The notes beneath the pieces are model-generated. The model ran no database searches, was not told the DNA's origin, and was given only the letters and a program-made list of their open reading frames with translations. This document shows, in pieces, positions 7,172-15,742 of a stretch of 59,474 nt of DNA; within the stretch, counting starts at the first letter, position 1; every line of letters starts with the position of its first letter. This DNA comes from an uncultured Erysipelotrichaceae bacterium (GTDB lineage: Bacteria; Bacillota_I; Bacilli_A; RF39; UBA660): NCBI GenBank assembly GCA_948439995.1, contig CAOJNP010000004.1:1-59474 (forward strand), given 5' to 3'. The position numbers and the translations under genes are program-made.

Positions 7172-7774
7172 ATGAAAGTAGAAAAAAAACCAATGTCAAT
7201 GACTCAGAAAATAATTTATGCCCTTTGTTTTATTGGATTAATATGGGCTTTTATTTTTTTGGGAACAAGAAATTATAAAGTAAAAGAATTAACCGATTCA
7301 GAATTATTTAGTAAAGAATATAAAACCATTTCTGAAAATAATTTATTTCAAGTTTTCAATTCTTCGGAAGCATTAACATTTTTAGAAAAAGGAACTGGAA
7401 TTTTATTTTTCGGTTTTCCAGAAAATAAATGGAGTAATAGTATTGCAGAAATGTTACATGAAGTTAGTTTAGAACAAAACTATTCCATTTCTTATTTTAA
7501 TTTTTTAGAAGAACGTCAAAGTCGTCATGATAATTATATTGGTATGATTCGTGAAATGGATGATTATTTAAGAAGTGATGATGAAGGAAAACTAAATATA
7601 TATGCTCCTATCATTGTTTCTGTAATTCATGGAAAAGTAATCTATTTTGATGATCAATTTACTTTTGTAAATAATCATTTGGATCCAAAAGATTATTGGA
7701 CTGCAGAAAAAAAAGAAGAGTTTATGAATCGTTTGCGTCACATCATAAATGAATTAAAAGCGGTAGAAAAATGA
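7172..7774 (+). CDS. Membrane-anchored thioredoxin-fold-like protein
   Basis: One N-terminal TM helix (about residues 13-31) precedes an extracytoplasmic domain of about 165 aa. The segment GILFFGFPENKWSNSIAEML looks like the beta-alpha unit around a thioredoxin active site (as in bacteriocin-transport accessory proteins), but no CxxC cysteines are present, so redox activity is unlikely. It overlaps the following gene by 4 nt (ATGA), so the two probably work together at the membrane. The family assignment is tentative. Confidence 0.6.
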   Translation: MKVEKKPMSMTQKIIYALCFIGLIWAFIFLGTRNYKVKELTDSELFSKEYKTISENNLFQVFNSSEALTFLEKGTGILFFGFPENKWSNSIAEMLHEVSLEQNYSISYFNFLEERQSRHDNYIGMIREMDDYLRSDDEGKLNIYAPIIVSVIHGKVIYFDDQFTFVNNHLDPKDYWTAEKKEEFMNRLRHIINELKAVEK

Positions 7775-8235
7775 GTTCGTTTCAAAAAAATATTTTCACC
7801 AAACAACAAATCTTTTTTTGTATTTTTTCTGTTTTCTTTTTTCTTTTTCTTCTTTGTGGTGATTGGATTGTTACAAGATTTATTCCAGTTAATCCCAATC
7901 AAGAATATTTTTTAAATTCTAAATTAGAACAAGATGATTTGATTGAAATTTCCCTAGAAGAAGCATTTCATCTCATTTTAAGCGAAGAGCAAATTAATTT
8001 ATTATTTATAGAAAAAGAAAAAATTAATTCGGTCGAAAAAATGAAACATTTAGAATCTCTTTATTTTGTAGATTTAAATACTATTCATCAAGATGAAAAA
8101 ACATTTTTAACTTTTCGAGAAAAAATTCCAGAAATAAAATTGGAACAATCGAGTTTTTTTTCCTTTCAAAATGGTGAATTAAAAGAATATTATGAAGTAG
8201 TCAGTGAAAAAAATGATACCATAAAAGAATCGTGA
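7771..8235 (+). CDS. Hypothetical membrane protein paired with the preceding gene
   Basis: The 154-aa protein has one strongly hydrophobic N-terminal helix (about residues 13-31, rich in Phe) and a charged extracytoplasmic domain of about 115 aa without cysteines except one in the TM. Its start overlaps the stop of the thioredoxin-like gene (ATGA), indicating translational coupling. I recognise no domain. The pair sits where pyrH is normally found between tsf and frr. Confidence 0.6.
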   Translation: MSSFQKNIFTKQQIFFCIFSVFFFLFLLCGDWIVTRFIPVNPNQEYFLNSKLEQDDLIEISLEEAFHLILSEEQINLLFIEKEKINSVEKMKHLESLYFVDLNTIHQDEKTFLTFREKIPEIKLEQSSFFSFQNGELKEYYEVVSEKNDTIKES

Positions 8236-8241
8236 TTTTAG

Positions 8242-8270
8242 TTGCGAAAGTTTTATTTCTTCGATATAAT
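8242..8270 (+). promoter_or_regulatory. Promoter of frr
   Basis: TTGCGA (8242-8247), 17 bp, TATAAT (8265-8270); start near 8277, about 30 nt before the frr ATG. The same TTGCGA/17/TATAAT combination precedes rpsU. Confidence 0.7.
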
Positions 8271-8307
8271 ATAATGAAGAAATAGATAATAGAAAGAGAG
8301 CTTTTTT

Positions 8308-8841
8308 ATGAAAAATGATGCTGAACAAAAATTTAAAAAAACGTTGGAAGCTTTGGATATTAAATTAATAAATATACGCGCTGGACGTGCAAACCCTGCT
8401 ATGTTAAATGGAATTCAAGTGGAGTATTATGGAACGCTAAGTCCCATTAGTTCTTTAGCGAATATTACGGTTCCAGAAGCAAGACAGCTTTTCATTAAGC
8501 CTTTTGATAAAAGTGTGTTAAAAGAAATTGAACGAAGTATTAATGAAGCAAATATAGGGATTACCCCTATTAATAATGGAGAAGTAATTATTCTTACGGT
8601 TCCAGAATTGACAGAGGAAAGAAGAAAAGATTATGTAAAACAAGCCAAAAGTATTTGTGAAGAAGCAAAGGTTGCAATACGTAATATTAGACAAGAAGTA
8701 AATAATGATATTAAGCATGCGGAGTTACCAGAAGATCAAGAAAAACAAGAATTACTAATGATTCAAGATCTGGTTAATGAATATAATAAATTAATTGAGG
8801 ATAAACTAAAAGAAAAAGAAAAAGAATTGATGAGTTTTTAA
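8308..8841 (+). CDS. frr: Ribosome recycling factor
   Basis: The 177-aa protein (typical about 185) has INIRAGRANPAMLNGIQVEYYG near the start and the PELTEERRKDYVKQAK helix, both family hallmarks of the L-shaped tRNA-mimic that splits post-termination ribosomes with EF-G. RBS GAAAGAGAG precedes the ATG. It has its own promoter, so it is a separate unit from rpsB-tsf. Confidence 0.96.
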   Translation: MKNDAEQKFKKTLEALDIKLINIRAGRANPAMLNGIQVEYYGTLSPISSLANITVPEARQLFIKPFDKSVLKEIERSINEANIGITPINNGEVIILTVPELTEERRKDYVKQAKSICEEAKVAIRNIRQEVNNDIKHAELPEDQEKQELLMIQDLVNEYNKLIEDKLKEKEKELMSF

Positions 8842-8915
8842 AGATTTATTTTAGAATTCACAAAAAATAAATTTTGTGGTAGACTATTAGGTAGTATAGA
8901 TGATTTGGTGATATT

Positions 8916-9605
8916 ATGAATTATAAAAATATAATGAAGAAAGAAACAAAAGTAATTGCTTATGTTGTCATTTGCTTAACACTTGTTGTAGTAGGTGTTA
9001 GTTATGCAATGTTTTTACAAGTTGATAAAAATACCGAAAATCAAGTAGTTGAAACAGGTTCTTTGGTGATTACATATCAAAATGGAAATGGTGAAAACAT
9101 TGGTGAAGGAGATGTTATTACTAGTAGCTCTTGTTTAGAACCAATGAGTGATAGTGATGCATCTATTATGACAGATTGTTCTTATAAATTAAATATTTTA
9201 AATAAAGGTAGTCTACCAGCAAGTTATAAAATTGTTATGTATAATAATGTTTCTGAACTTCCAAGTGGGAAAACATTTGTTGATCATAGTTTAATTCGAG
9301 TAGGATTAAAAAAAGGAAATCAAACATTGGAGTCTATAGGTACTTATACATTAGGAGACATTAATAAAACGCCAGAAACAGCTTCTTTAAGTGGTCAAAA
9401 TAATTATAAATATATTTTGGATGAAGGAACCTTAGAAGCAGGAAGTGATATTTCTTATAGTGTCCAAACATGGATTAATGATGCACTTGCCACAGCAGCA
9501 GTAAGTGGTCAATATGTTTATTTAAAAATTGATGTAAAAAGCGTAGTTACAGAAAATGCTCCCATTACAGAAGACAATGACTCTGGTTTAGAAAATCCAG
9601 CATAA
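8916..9605 (+). CDS. Secreted CamelysIn/TasA-like surface protein
   Basis: The 229-aa protein has an N-terminal TM or signal segment (VIAYVVICLTLVVVGVSYAMF) followed by a beta-rich ectodomain with two Cys pairs candidates (SSSCLEP, TDCSYKL). The VVGVSYAMFLQ motif followed by a polar, beta-rich region is like SipW-dependent TasA/camelysin proteins, exported matrix or fibre components of Bacilli. No sipW is in the window. Its exact role is unknown; the acidic Asn/Asp-rich tail is low-complexity. Confidence 0.55.
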   Translation: MNYKNIMKKETKVIAYVVICLTLVVVGVSYAMFLQVDKNTENQVVETGSLVITYQNGNGENIGEGDVITSSSCLEPMSDSDASIMTDCSYKLNILNKGSLPASYKIVMYNNVSELPSGKTFVDHSLIRVGLKKGNQTLESIGTYTLGDINKTPETASLSGQNNYKYILDEGTLEAGSDISYSVQTWINDALATAAVSGQYVYLKIDVKSVVTENAPITEDNDSGLENPA

Positions 9606-9606
9606 T

Positions 9607-9628
9607 AGCACGATAAGTGCTTTTTTTC
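9607..9628 (+). terminator. Intrinsic terminator
   Basis: AGCAC (9607-9611) pairs with GTGCT (9617-9621), followed by a T tract; a short stem directly after the stop codon. Confidence 0.65.
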
Positions 9629-9639
9629 TGGAAAAATTG

Positions 9640-9668
9640 TTGCGAAGAGGATTATCTGGTGATATAAT
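9640..9668 (+). promoter_or_regulatory. Promoter of rpsU
   Basis: TTGCGA (9640-9645), 17 bp, TATAAT (9663-9668) with an extended TGA before the -10 box. Confidence 0.75.
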
Positions 9669-9694
9669 TTTGGTAGCAGAAGGGAGGGAAAAAT

Positions 9695-9880
9695 ATGACA
9701 AAAGTTGTAGTAACAAATGGAAATATTGATGGAGCTTTAAAAAAGTTTAAAACCAAAGTTGCTCGAAGTGGTGTCCCTTCTGAATTGAAAAAGAGAAAAC
9801 ACTATGAAAAACCTGGAGTAAAAAGAAGAGAAGCAAAAAAAGAAATGATTCGTAATGCGAAGAAACATAAAAATTATTAG
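9695..9880 (+). CDS. rpsU: 30S ribosomal protein S21
   Basis: The 61-aa basic protein has the S21 pattern: NIDGALKKFKTKVARSGVPSE then KKRKHYEKPGVKRREAKKE. S21 binds near the anti-Shine-Dalgarno region of 16S rRNA. GGGAGGG RBS is well placed. rpsU heads the same cluster (yqeY-yqfA..recO) in Bacillus; yqeY, normally next, is missing here. Confidence 0.95.
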   Translation: MTKVVVTNGNIDGALKKFKTKVARSGVPSELKKRKHYEKPGVKRREAKKEMIRNAKKHKNY

Positions 9881-9906
9881 AAATGGGCATCCATTTCTTT
9901 TTTTTT
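9881..9906 (+). terminator. Terminator after rpsU
   Basis: GAAATGG (9881-9887) pairs with CCATTTC (9892-9898), loop GCAT, then eight T. Some read-through into yqfC is likely because no strong promoter is seen before it. Confidence 0.85.
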
Positions 9907-9929
9907 CATATAATTTATTGGTGAAGAAG

Positions 9930-10172
9930 ATGCAATTAGTGAATAAAGTACGCAGTTTTTTAGTTGATCAAAATTACTATATTGATATTTATGAAAATAA
10001 TATTCACATTTTTCATTACATTGATATTATGAAATTACAAAACGAAGAAATCATTTTACAAATGGATGGATTTCGTCTTATTTTAACAGGAGAAAATTTT
10101 CGAGTAAAACGATTAGAAAATCGGGAAATATTAGTTTCTGGTTTACTTAAAAATATAGTTTTTGAGCGATGA
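9930..10172 (+). CDS. yqfC: YqfC-family sporulation protein
   Basis: The 80-aa protein matches YqfC in size, order and content: MQLVNKVRSFLVDQ, then a beta-rich pattern with IHIFHYIDIMKLQNEEIILQ and RLILTGENFRVKRLENREIL, which reads as the YabP/YqfC fold. In Bacillus the gene is sigma-E controlled and lies before yqfD, as here. The start at ATG 9930 follows GGTGAAGAAG; an earlier in-frame ATG inside rpsU has no RBS. It overlaps yqfD by 4 nt. Confidence 0.85.
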   Translation: MQLVNKVRSFLVDQNYYIDIYENNIHIFHYIDIMKLQNEEIILQMDGFRLILTGENFRVKRLENREILVSGLLKNIVFER

Positions 10173-11311
10173 AGAGATTTATTTGGATTGAAGTAGAAGC
10201 TTACGAACCTAGTAAAGTTCTACTAAAGTTATTTAAGCAAAATATCAATGTATTAGATGTACAATATTTAAAACATGGTCTTCGCTTTCAAATGGATGCA
10301 TCACAAGTAAAAAAATTAAAAAAAATAGTTGGGTATCGATTTCGCAAAATTCATGAAAGTGGAATTTATGCTTTTTTCGATTATTTTAAGCAAAAATGGC
10401 TTATTTTTGCAGGTCTCATTTTATTTTGTTTTTTTCTATTTCTTTTGTCTCATATTATGGTATCGGTTCAAGTGATTCATTCTAATAAAGAAATTCGTGA
10501 ATTGGTAACAAAAGCTTTGGATCAATATGGAATTCGAAAATTAACATTGAAAAAAGATTTTGGTGAGATATCTCAAATTAAAGAGCAAATATTAAAAGAT
10601 TTTCCGGATCAATTAGAATGGCTAGAAATTGAAGTGAGTGGTATGAAATATGTCGTTCGAATTGAAGAAAGAATAATTACAAAGCAAGAACCGAAAAAGG
10701 AAAGATGTCATTTAATTGCAACAAAGTCTGGAATTGTAAAAAAAATGATTTTTTCTGTTGGGGATGCCAAAGTTGCAGTAAATGATTTTGTAAAAGAAGG
10801 GGATATTTTAGTAAGTGGAGAATTGATTGCCAATGAAGTGGTAACTGGTAATGTTTGTGCTACTGGGGAAGTTTTTGGAGAAGTTTGGTATACAACCAAT
10901 GTTAGTATTCCTTTGAATTATGAAGAAAAAGAAGAAACGGGAAAAGTTCGTTATAATTTGGAATGGTCAAAAGGTTCGTTAAATCATTTGATCTTTCGTC
11001 CTCGTTTAAAAAATTATGTAGATGAAAAAAAAGAATTGTTTTCTTTGTTTGGAATTCCGATCTCGTTTGTCAAACAAAAAGAAGTAAATGTAACTCCAAA
11101 AGTTTATACAGAAGAAGAAGCTTTAGAAAAAGCATTACAATTAGTGGATGAAAAATTTAATATGAAATTGAGTGAAAAAGAAGAAATATTGTCAAAAAAT
11201 GTTTTGAAAAAACAGGTGAATAATAGTACAATGGAAGTAGAGGTTTTTGTGTCTATAATCGAACAGATTAGTGGACAAGTCGAATTCCAGGAGAACAAAG
11301 AAGAAGGTTAG
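10169..11311 (+). CDS. yqfD: Sporulation protein YqfD
   Basis: The 380-aa protein fits the YqfD family: a cytoplasmic N-terminal domain of about 85 aa, one TM helix (about residues 88-110) and a large forespore-side or external region with DFPDQLEWLEIEVSGM and VKEGDILVSGELIANE segments. YqfD is a mother-cell (sigma-E) protein needed for late spore envelope steps. It starts inside the end of yqfC, so the two are coupled. Phylogeny would be needed for the exact ortholog, but gene order supports it. Confidence 0.88.
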   Translation: MKRFIWIEVEAYEPSKVLLKLFKQNINVLDVQYLKHGLRFQMDASQVKKLKKIVGYRFRKIHESGIYAFFDYFKQKWLIFAGLILFCFFLFLLSHIMVSVQVIHSNKEIRELVTKALDQYGIRKLTLKKDFGEISQIKEQILKDFPDQLEWLEIEVSGMKYVVRIEERIITKQEPKKERCHLIATKSGIVKKMIFSVGDAKVAVNDFVKEGDILVSGELIANEVVTGNVCATGEVFGEVWYTTNVSIPLNYEEKEETGKVRYNLEWSKGSLNHLIFRPRLKNYVDEKKELFSLFGIPISFVKQKEVNVTPKVYTEEEALEKALQLVDEKFNMKLSEKEEILSKNVLKKQVNNSTMEVEVFVSIIEQISGQVEFQENKEEG

Positions 11312-11315
11312 AGTT

Positions 11316-11933
11316 ATGATACTAAATTTATTCACCAATGCAATTGCAAAAATTTGGCCAATGTTAACAATTTTTTTGGTTGTTATTATTGCCATTCGTG
11401 TTTCTTATTTACGGATCAATCATGAAAAGTTTGTGTTTTATCGTGAATTTTGGAATCTTATTTTTGTAATATATGTTTTAATTTTATTTCAATTATTAAC
11501 AGATTCTGAAGTAAATACAACAGGTGGGTTAAATTTAGTTCCTTTTACAGAAATGTTTCGCTATAAATTAGGAAGTCCTTTATTTTATTCTAATGTCATT
11601 GGCAATATTGCTATTTTTGTACCATTTGGATATTTTGTCTCTAGCTATATTCATGCTAGTAAAATCAGCCATATTTTATTTATTAGTATTATAAGTAGTT
11701 TTACAGTCGAGTTAGTTCAGCTTCAAATCGGACGTAGTTTTGATGTTGATGATATTATTTTAAATGTAGTTGGAGCAGTTATTGGTTTTCTTCTTTTTAT
11801 TGCATTAAATGCAATTAAAAAACATTTACCACGTTTTTTTCAAAGTGATGTTTTTTATAATTTGATTTGCATTTTGTTTTGTCTGATCTTTTTAATTTAT
11901 TTTACAAAAATTATGGGATTAGGGTGGTTTTAA
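11316..11933 (+). CDS. VanZ-like membrane protein
   Basis: The 205-aa protein has four or five TM segments and the VanZ core: NLVPFTEMFRYKLG, NVIGNIAIFVPFGYF, then ELVQLQIGRSFDVDDIILN, a conserved polar stretch between helices. VanZ-like proteins are widespread; VanZ itself modulates teicoplanin susceptibility, but most members have unknown roles. ATG 11316 follows AGAAGAAGG; it sits where phoH and pgpH are found in Bacillus. Its stop overlaps the ybeY start (TAATG). Confidence 0.85.
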   Translation: MILNLFTNAIAKIWPMLTIFLVVIIAIRVSYLRINHEKFVFYREFWNLIFVIYVLILFQLLTDSEVNTTGGLNLVPFTEMFRYKLGSPLFYSNVIGNIAIFVPFGYFVSSYIHASKISHILFISIISSFTVELVQLQIGRSFDVDDIILNVVGAVIGFLLFIALNAIKKHLPRFFQSDVFYNLICILFCLIFLIYFTKIMGLGWF

Positions 11934-12373
11934 TGGATTCCGTTTTGATTAATGATGAATATGGTTATCAAAATTATGATTATTTACATGATGTCATTAA
12001 AGCAACGTTAAAGCATGAAAAAGCAGAAAATAGTATTTTGTCGATTATTTTTGTTGATGAAGAAAAAATTCAGGATTTGAACCGAGAATATCGAAATATT
12101 GATCGTATTACGGATGTTATTAGTTTTGCTTTTGAAGATACGAAAAATACTCTGCCAAAAGAAATACGTGTTTTAGGAGACATTTATATATGTATTCCGA
12201 AAATGATATTACAAGCTCGTGATTATGGTCATAGTGAGAAAAGAGAACTTTCTTTTTTAACAGTTCATGGTTTACTACATTTGCTTGGTTATGATCATAT
12301 GAAAAAAGAAGAAGAAGAAATTATGTTTCCCTTGCAAGAAGAAATTCTTTCTAGTATGGGTATTATAAAATAG
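11933..12373 (+). CDS. ybeY: Endoribonuclease YbeY (rRNA maturation)
   Basis: The 146-aa protein carries the zinc motif HGLLHLLGYDH (three His) and the upstream NREYRNIDRITDVISFAF signature. YbeY is a metal-dependent RNase needed for 16S 3'-end maturation and ribosome quality control. ATG 11933 overlaps the VanZ stop by one nt and is preceded by AGGGTGG; an upstream in-frame ATG lies in the preceding gene. It precedes era, a functional partner in 16S maturation. Confidence 0.95.
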   Translation: MDSVLINDEYGYQNYDYLHDVIKATLKHEKAENSILSIIFVDEEKIQDLNREYRNIDRITDVISFAFEDTKNTLPKEIRVLGDIYICIPKMILQARDYGHSEKRELSFLTVHGLLHLLGYDHMKKEEEEIMFPLQEEILSSMGIIK

Positions 12374-12389
12374 ATTTGGAAGTGGTAAT

Positions 12390-13277
12390 TTGAAAAGTGG
12401 TTTTGTTAGTATTATTGGACGCCCTAATGTTGGAAAAAGTACTTTGATTAATACAATTATTCAAGAAAAAATAGCAATAACTTCAAAAACTGTACAAACA
12501 ACAAGAAATATTATTCAAGGAATTTATAATGAACCAGGTTATCAAATTGTTTTTATGGATACACCAGGAATTCATAAACCAAAAAGTAAGTTAGGAAAAA
12601 TTTTAAATAAAGAATCTTATTCTTTAATGAAAGATGTCGATGCAGTATTATTTGTAATTGATGCTTCTACTGGATTTGGAAGCGGTGATAAATTTATCAT
12701 GGAAAGTTTGAAAACCAGTAAAGTTCCTGTTATTTTAGTTTTAAATAAGATTGATTTGATCACCAATGAAAAACTTCTTTTGATGATTGGAGAATACAAA
12801 AATTATTTTAATTTTTCGGATATTGTTCCAGTCAGTGCTTTTAAAAATGATAATGTAAATCGTCTTTTGGATGTTATTAAGACTTATTTAAAAGATGATG
12901 TGATGTATTTTAATACAGACATGAAAACGAGTAGTAGTAAATACTTTATGATAAGCGAATTGGTAAGAGAAAAGTTATTTGAAGTAACAATTGAAGAAGT
13001 CCCACATAGTCTTACTTGTTTGACTTCCAATTATGAAGAAGAAGAAAATTTAATTCGAATTGGTGTTGATATTATTGTCGATCGTGATTCTATTAAAAAA
13101 ATAATTATTGGACGTCATGGTGAGCGATTAAAAATTGTTGGTACATTAGCTCGTAAAGAAATGGAAAGTATGCTTCATAAAAAAGTTTATTTGGAATTGT
13201 TTGTAAAAACAGTTAAAAACTGGAGAGAAAAGGAAAAATATTTAAAAGAATTAGGTTTTTATGAATTTGAGTCATAA
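12390..13277 (+). CDS. era: GTPase Era
   Basis: The 295-aa protein has G1 GRPNVGKST, G3 DTPGIH, G4 NKID in the N-terminal TRAFAC GTPase domain and a C-terminal KH domain (IIIGRHGERLKIVGTLAR). Era binds the 3' end of 16S rRNA during 30S assembly. The start is TTG at 12390, 4 nt after a GGAAGTGG Shine-Dalgarno; no closer ATG fits the family N terminus (MKSGFVSIIGRPN). ybeY lies directly upstream. Confidence 0.96.
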   Translation: MKSGFVSIIGRPNVGKSTLINTIIQEKIAITSKTVQTTRNIIQGIYNEPGYQIVFMDTPGIHKPKSKLGKILNKESYSLMKDVDAVLFVIDASTGFGSGDKFIMESLKTSKVPVILVLNKIDLITNEKLLLMIGEYKNYFNFSDIVPVSAFKNDNVNRLLDVIKTYLKDDVMYFNTDMKTSSSKYFMISELVREKLFEVTIEEVPHSLTCLTSNYEEEENLIRIGVDIIVDRDSIKKIIIGRHGERLKIVGTLARKEMESMLHKKVYLELFVKTVKNWREKEKYLKELGFYEFES

Positions 13278-13342
13278 AATGAATCAGAATTGAATAAAAT
13301 TCTATCACAAGAAACATAATAGAAATAGAAAAGGTGATAGAA

Positions 13343-13429
13343 ATGAATAAAAAGGAATTGTGGCAAATGTTTCGAAAAACAGGGAAAATAGAATATTATT
13401 TGGCATACAAAAAAGCAGAAGAGAAGTGA
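13343..13429 (+). CDS. yqzL: YqzL-family small protein
   Basis: A 28-codon ORF begins with ATG 13343 after AAGGTGAT and ends in TGA. It reads WQMFRKTGKIEYYLAYKK, matching the W..F..TG.I..YL.YK pattern of YqzL, and lies between era and recO exactly as yqzL does in Bacillus. The Bacillus protein is somewhat longer; here the acidic tail is missing. Function unknown. It is easily missed because of its length. Confidence 0.75.
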   Translation: MNKKELWQMFRKTGKIEYYLAYKKAEEK

Positions 13430-13433
13430 TAAA

Positions 13434-14165
13434 ATGATTACCAAAGTAGAAGGATTTATCTTAAGTGAAGTGAGTTATGGTGAAACTTCGAAAGTAATCA
13501 ATGTTTTTACAAAAGAATTTGGAATCATAGGGATCATGTGTAAAGGTGTAAAAAGCTTAAAAAGTCGTTTGAGAGCTTTAACTTTACCATTTACTTATGG
13601 TTTTTTTTATATTTATAAAAAAGAAGATAAACTTTCTCTTTTAAAAGATGTCGATATTATCGATTCTTTTTGCTATATTCATTCGGATATTGAATTATTA
13701 GGTTATTTGAATTATATTTCTGAACTCACTAGTCAAGTTTTTAAAGAAAGTAATGATCCAGAAATTTATGCTTACTTTATTACTACCTTAAAAAAGCTCG
13801 ATCAGAAATTGGATCCATTGGTTCTTACTAATATTTTAGAAATTAAATATTTGGATTTTTTAGGAGTAGGACTGAATTTAAATGCTTGTAGTAGATGTGG
13901 TGATACCAAAAATATTATTACGATTGATGCTGATGCGGGAGGTTATCTTTGTAAAAATTGCATTAGAAATGAATTTATCGTGTCATTAAAAACAGTTAAA
14001 ATGCTTCGTATGTATTATTATGTTGAAATAAAAAGCATTACAAAGTTGAATATTAGTGAAGAAACCAAATCAGATATTAATCAATTTTTGACAAAATATT
14101 ACGATCGCTATACTGGAATGTATTTAAAAAGTAAGGATTTTTTAAAAAAATTAGAAAATTTATAA
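13434..14165 (+). CDS. recO: DNA repair protein RecO
   Basis: The 243-aa protein starts with the OB-fold region (EGFILSEVSYGETSKVINVF, then GIIGIMCKGVKSLKSRL) and contains a zinc site CSRCGDTKN...CKNC in the helical C-terminal half. RecO with RecR loads RecA onto SSB-coated DNA. GAAGTGAT before the ATG overlaps the end of yqzL, so both are translated from one transcript. Confidence 0.94.
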   Translation: MITKVEGFILSEVSYGETSKVINVFTKEFGIIGIMCKGVKSLKSRLRALTLPFTYGFFYIYKKEDKLSLLKDVDIIDSFCYIHSDIELLGYLNYISELTSQVFKESNDPEIYAYFITTLKKLDQKLDPLVLTNILEIKYLDFLGVGLNLNACSRCGDTKNIITIDADAGGYLCKNCIRNEFIVSLKTVKMLRMYYYVEIKSITKLNISEETKSDINQFLTKYYDRYTGMYLKSKDFLKKLENL

Positions 14166-14245
14166 CAATCGAAATGATTCCATTCTTTTCTGATTGCTTT
14201 TCTTTCTATTTATGTTAGAATATGCAAAAAAAGGATGATTATTTT

Positions 14246-14962
14246 ATGAAGTTAATGTTACATGAACAAGATAAATTTTCTAATTATGCACGAAAAAAAA
14301 TTTTTGATTTTTTATTTTATGGGGTCTCAGAGCAAGATTTTATTAATATGATTGGAGATATTAAGATCTCTAATTATTTATCACATGATTCTTTTTTTCA
14401 TTCACTTCATGCTTATATATTATCTGAACCGATTACTTTATCCGCTAGAAAACGAATTTATGTTTTTTTACAATATTTTCGAAATTGTTCTCAAGAAATT
14501 TCTTTTCCAGAACATAGTGAAAGTCATTTGAAAATCAATCAACTTTTTTCTCTTTTATCTTCTAAGGAAAATGTTTCAACGGTGTCGTTTTACAAAGAAC
14601 AATTGCTTATGAGATCAATTTTTGGTTCAACGTTATTTGATCATTATAATGATATTATATCCATTGTACGAGATTTGGAACTATTATGTGCTTGTTCGGA
14701 AAATACGAAGGAAGAAGCATTTCAAAAATATTTAAGACATTTTTTATTATCTCAATTTACATTAGATTCGATTTGTGTTATGGAGTGTGAATGTCCTCCT
14801 TGTTTTCATGATTCTATTTTTATAAAACGTATTCTTTTTATTTTAACTCAAAATGTTTATCAGCTTCAAAAAAAGGAATCCTTGAGTTATTTTGGGGGAA
14901 ATCAAGATCAACTTTCTAGTTTTTCTAAACAAAATCAGGAAATACAGCGAATTTTATCTTAA
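14246..14962 (+). CDS. Hypothetical protein
   Basis: The protein of about 238 aa is soluble, helical, and contains a Cys cluster (ELLCACSEN and later CVMECECPPCF), which could bind metal. I recognise no family. The start at ATG 14246 has GGATG upstream; the in-frame ATG at 14222 overlaps what looks like a -10 box (TAGAAT about 14216), so it would lie at or before the transcription start. It is a single-gene unit between recO and the T-box operon. Confidence 0.6.
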   Translation: MKLMLHEQDKFSNYARKKIFDFLFYGVSEQDFINMIGDIKISNYLSHDSFFHSLHAYILSEPITLSARKRIYVFLQYFRNCSQEISFPEHSESHLKINQLFSLLSSKENVSTVSFYKEQLLMRSIFGSTLFDHYNDIISIVRDLELLCACSENTKEEAFQKYLRHFLLSQFTLDSICVMECECPPCFHDSIFIKRILFILTQNVYQLQKKESLSYFGGNQDQLSSFSKQNQEIQRILS

Positions 14963-14974
14963 TCTATGAAAAAA

Positions 14975-15195
14975 CTTTAGAAAAGAAATAAAGATTTGCC
15001 AACTAGTTTAAAAACTCAAAAAGGTTTAATTATTCTTGCATTTTATCTTTATCTTTTTTATAATTTAACTATACAAGCGATGATGGTGTGGAATACCGAA
15101 GCTATATATTTTAAAGTGATTCTTCCAAATAGAATAAATAGGGTGGAACCGCGGAATTCATCCGTCCCTAATGTTTTAGGAAGTTTTTTCTTTTT
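14975..15195 (+). promoter_or_regulatory. T-box riboswitch upstream of the LOG-GNAT-glyQS operon
   Basis: The invariant T-box GGGTGGAACCGCGG is at 15141-15154 and is followed by a CCTAA/TTAGG terminator (15167-15171/15176-15180) with a T6 tract. A distal stem I loop motif (GATGATGGTGTGG) lies at about 15079-15091. Uncharged tRNA pairing to the leader stops termination and switches on the operon. The third gene is glycyl-tRNA synthetase, so tRNA-Gly is expected, but the specifier codon is not clearly GGN: by alignment with B. subtilis glyQS the bases before ATTCTT read AGTG. Confidence 0.9.
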
Positions 15196-15208
15196 TAGGA
15201 GTTGATTT

Positions 15209-15742
15209 ATGAAAGTTTTTGTCGGATGTTCTTCCAGGAATGAAATACCAAAAGAGTTTTTAAATTTAGCTTTGCAAGTGGGAGAGTTGTTAAAAGAAGA
15301 AGAAGTCATTATTGGGGGAACCAAATTTGGAATGATGGGAAATGTTGTTAACAATATTCCATTGAAACAAGTGAAACAAATTATTTTGAAAGATTATGTT
15401 AAAGAGGGAATGACTTTTCAAAATTCTTATCAGATTTGCAATTCTTCTTTTGAACGGTTAAATGAAATATGGAAACAAGCAGATGTCTTATTAATATTAC
15501 CAGGAGGAACAGGAACATTAGGAGAAATTTTCTTTTTTCTAGAAGAAAATCGTATGAATTTAGAAAAGAAAAAGTTGATTCTTTTTAATGATCAAGATTA
15601 TTATGATGAAATCATAACATTTATAGAGAAATTAAAACAATTAAATTTTGTGAATGAAGCAATTTTAGATGGTCTTAATCTAGTTTTCAGTTTAGAAGAG
15701 TTAATGAATTGTTTGGAAAGGATAAAACATGAAATATTTTAA
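15209..15742 (+). CDS. LOG-family nucleotide 5'-monophosphate phosphoribohydrolase-like protein
   Basis: The 177-aa Rossmann-type protein has the LOG signature PGGTGTLGEIFFFLEENR (PGGxGTxxE), with an upstream IIGGTKFGMMGNV glycine loop. LOG proteins cleave the glycosidic bond of nucleoside monophosphates (often annotated lysine decarboxylase); physiological substrates in bacteria are mostly unknown. It is the first gene after the T-box, with AGGAG RBS, and overlaps the GNAT gene by 14 nt. Why it is under amino-acid control is unclear. Confidence 0.82.
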   Translation: MKVFVGCSSRNEIPKEFLNLALQVGELLKEEEVIIGGTKFGMMGNVVNNIPLKQVKQIILKDYVKEGMTFQNSYQICNSSFERLNEIWKQADVLLILPGGTGTLGEIFFFLEENRMNLEKKKLILFNDQDYYDEIITFIEKLKQLNFVNEAILDGLNLVFSLEELMNCLERIKHEIF

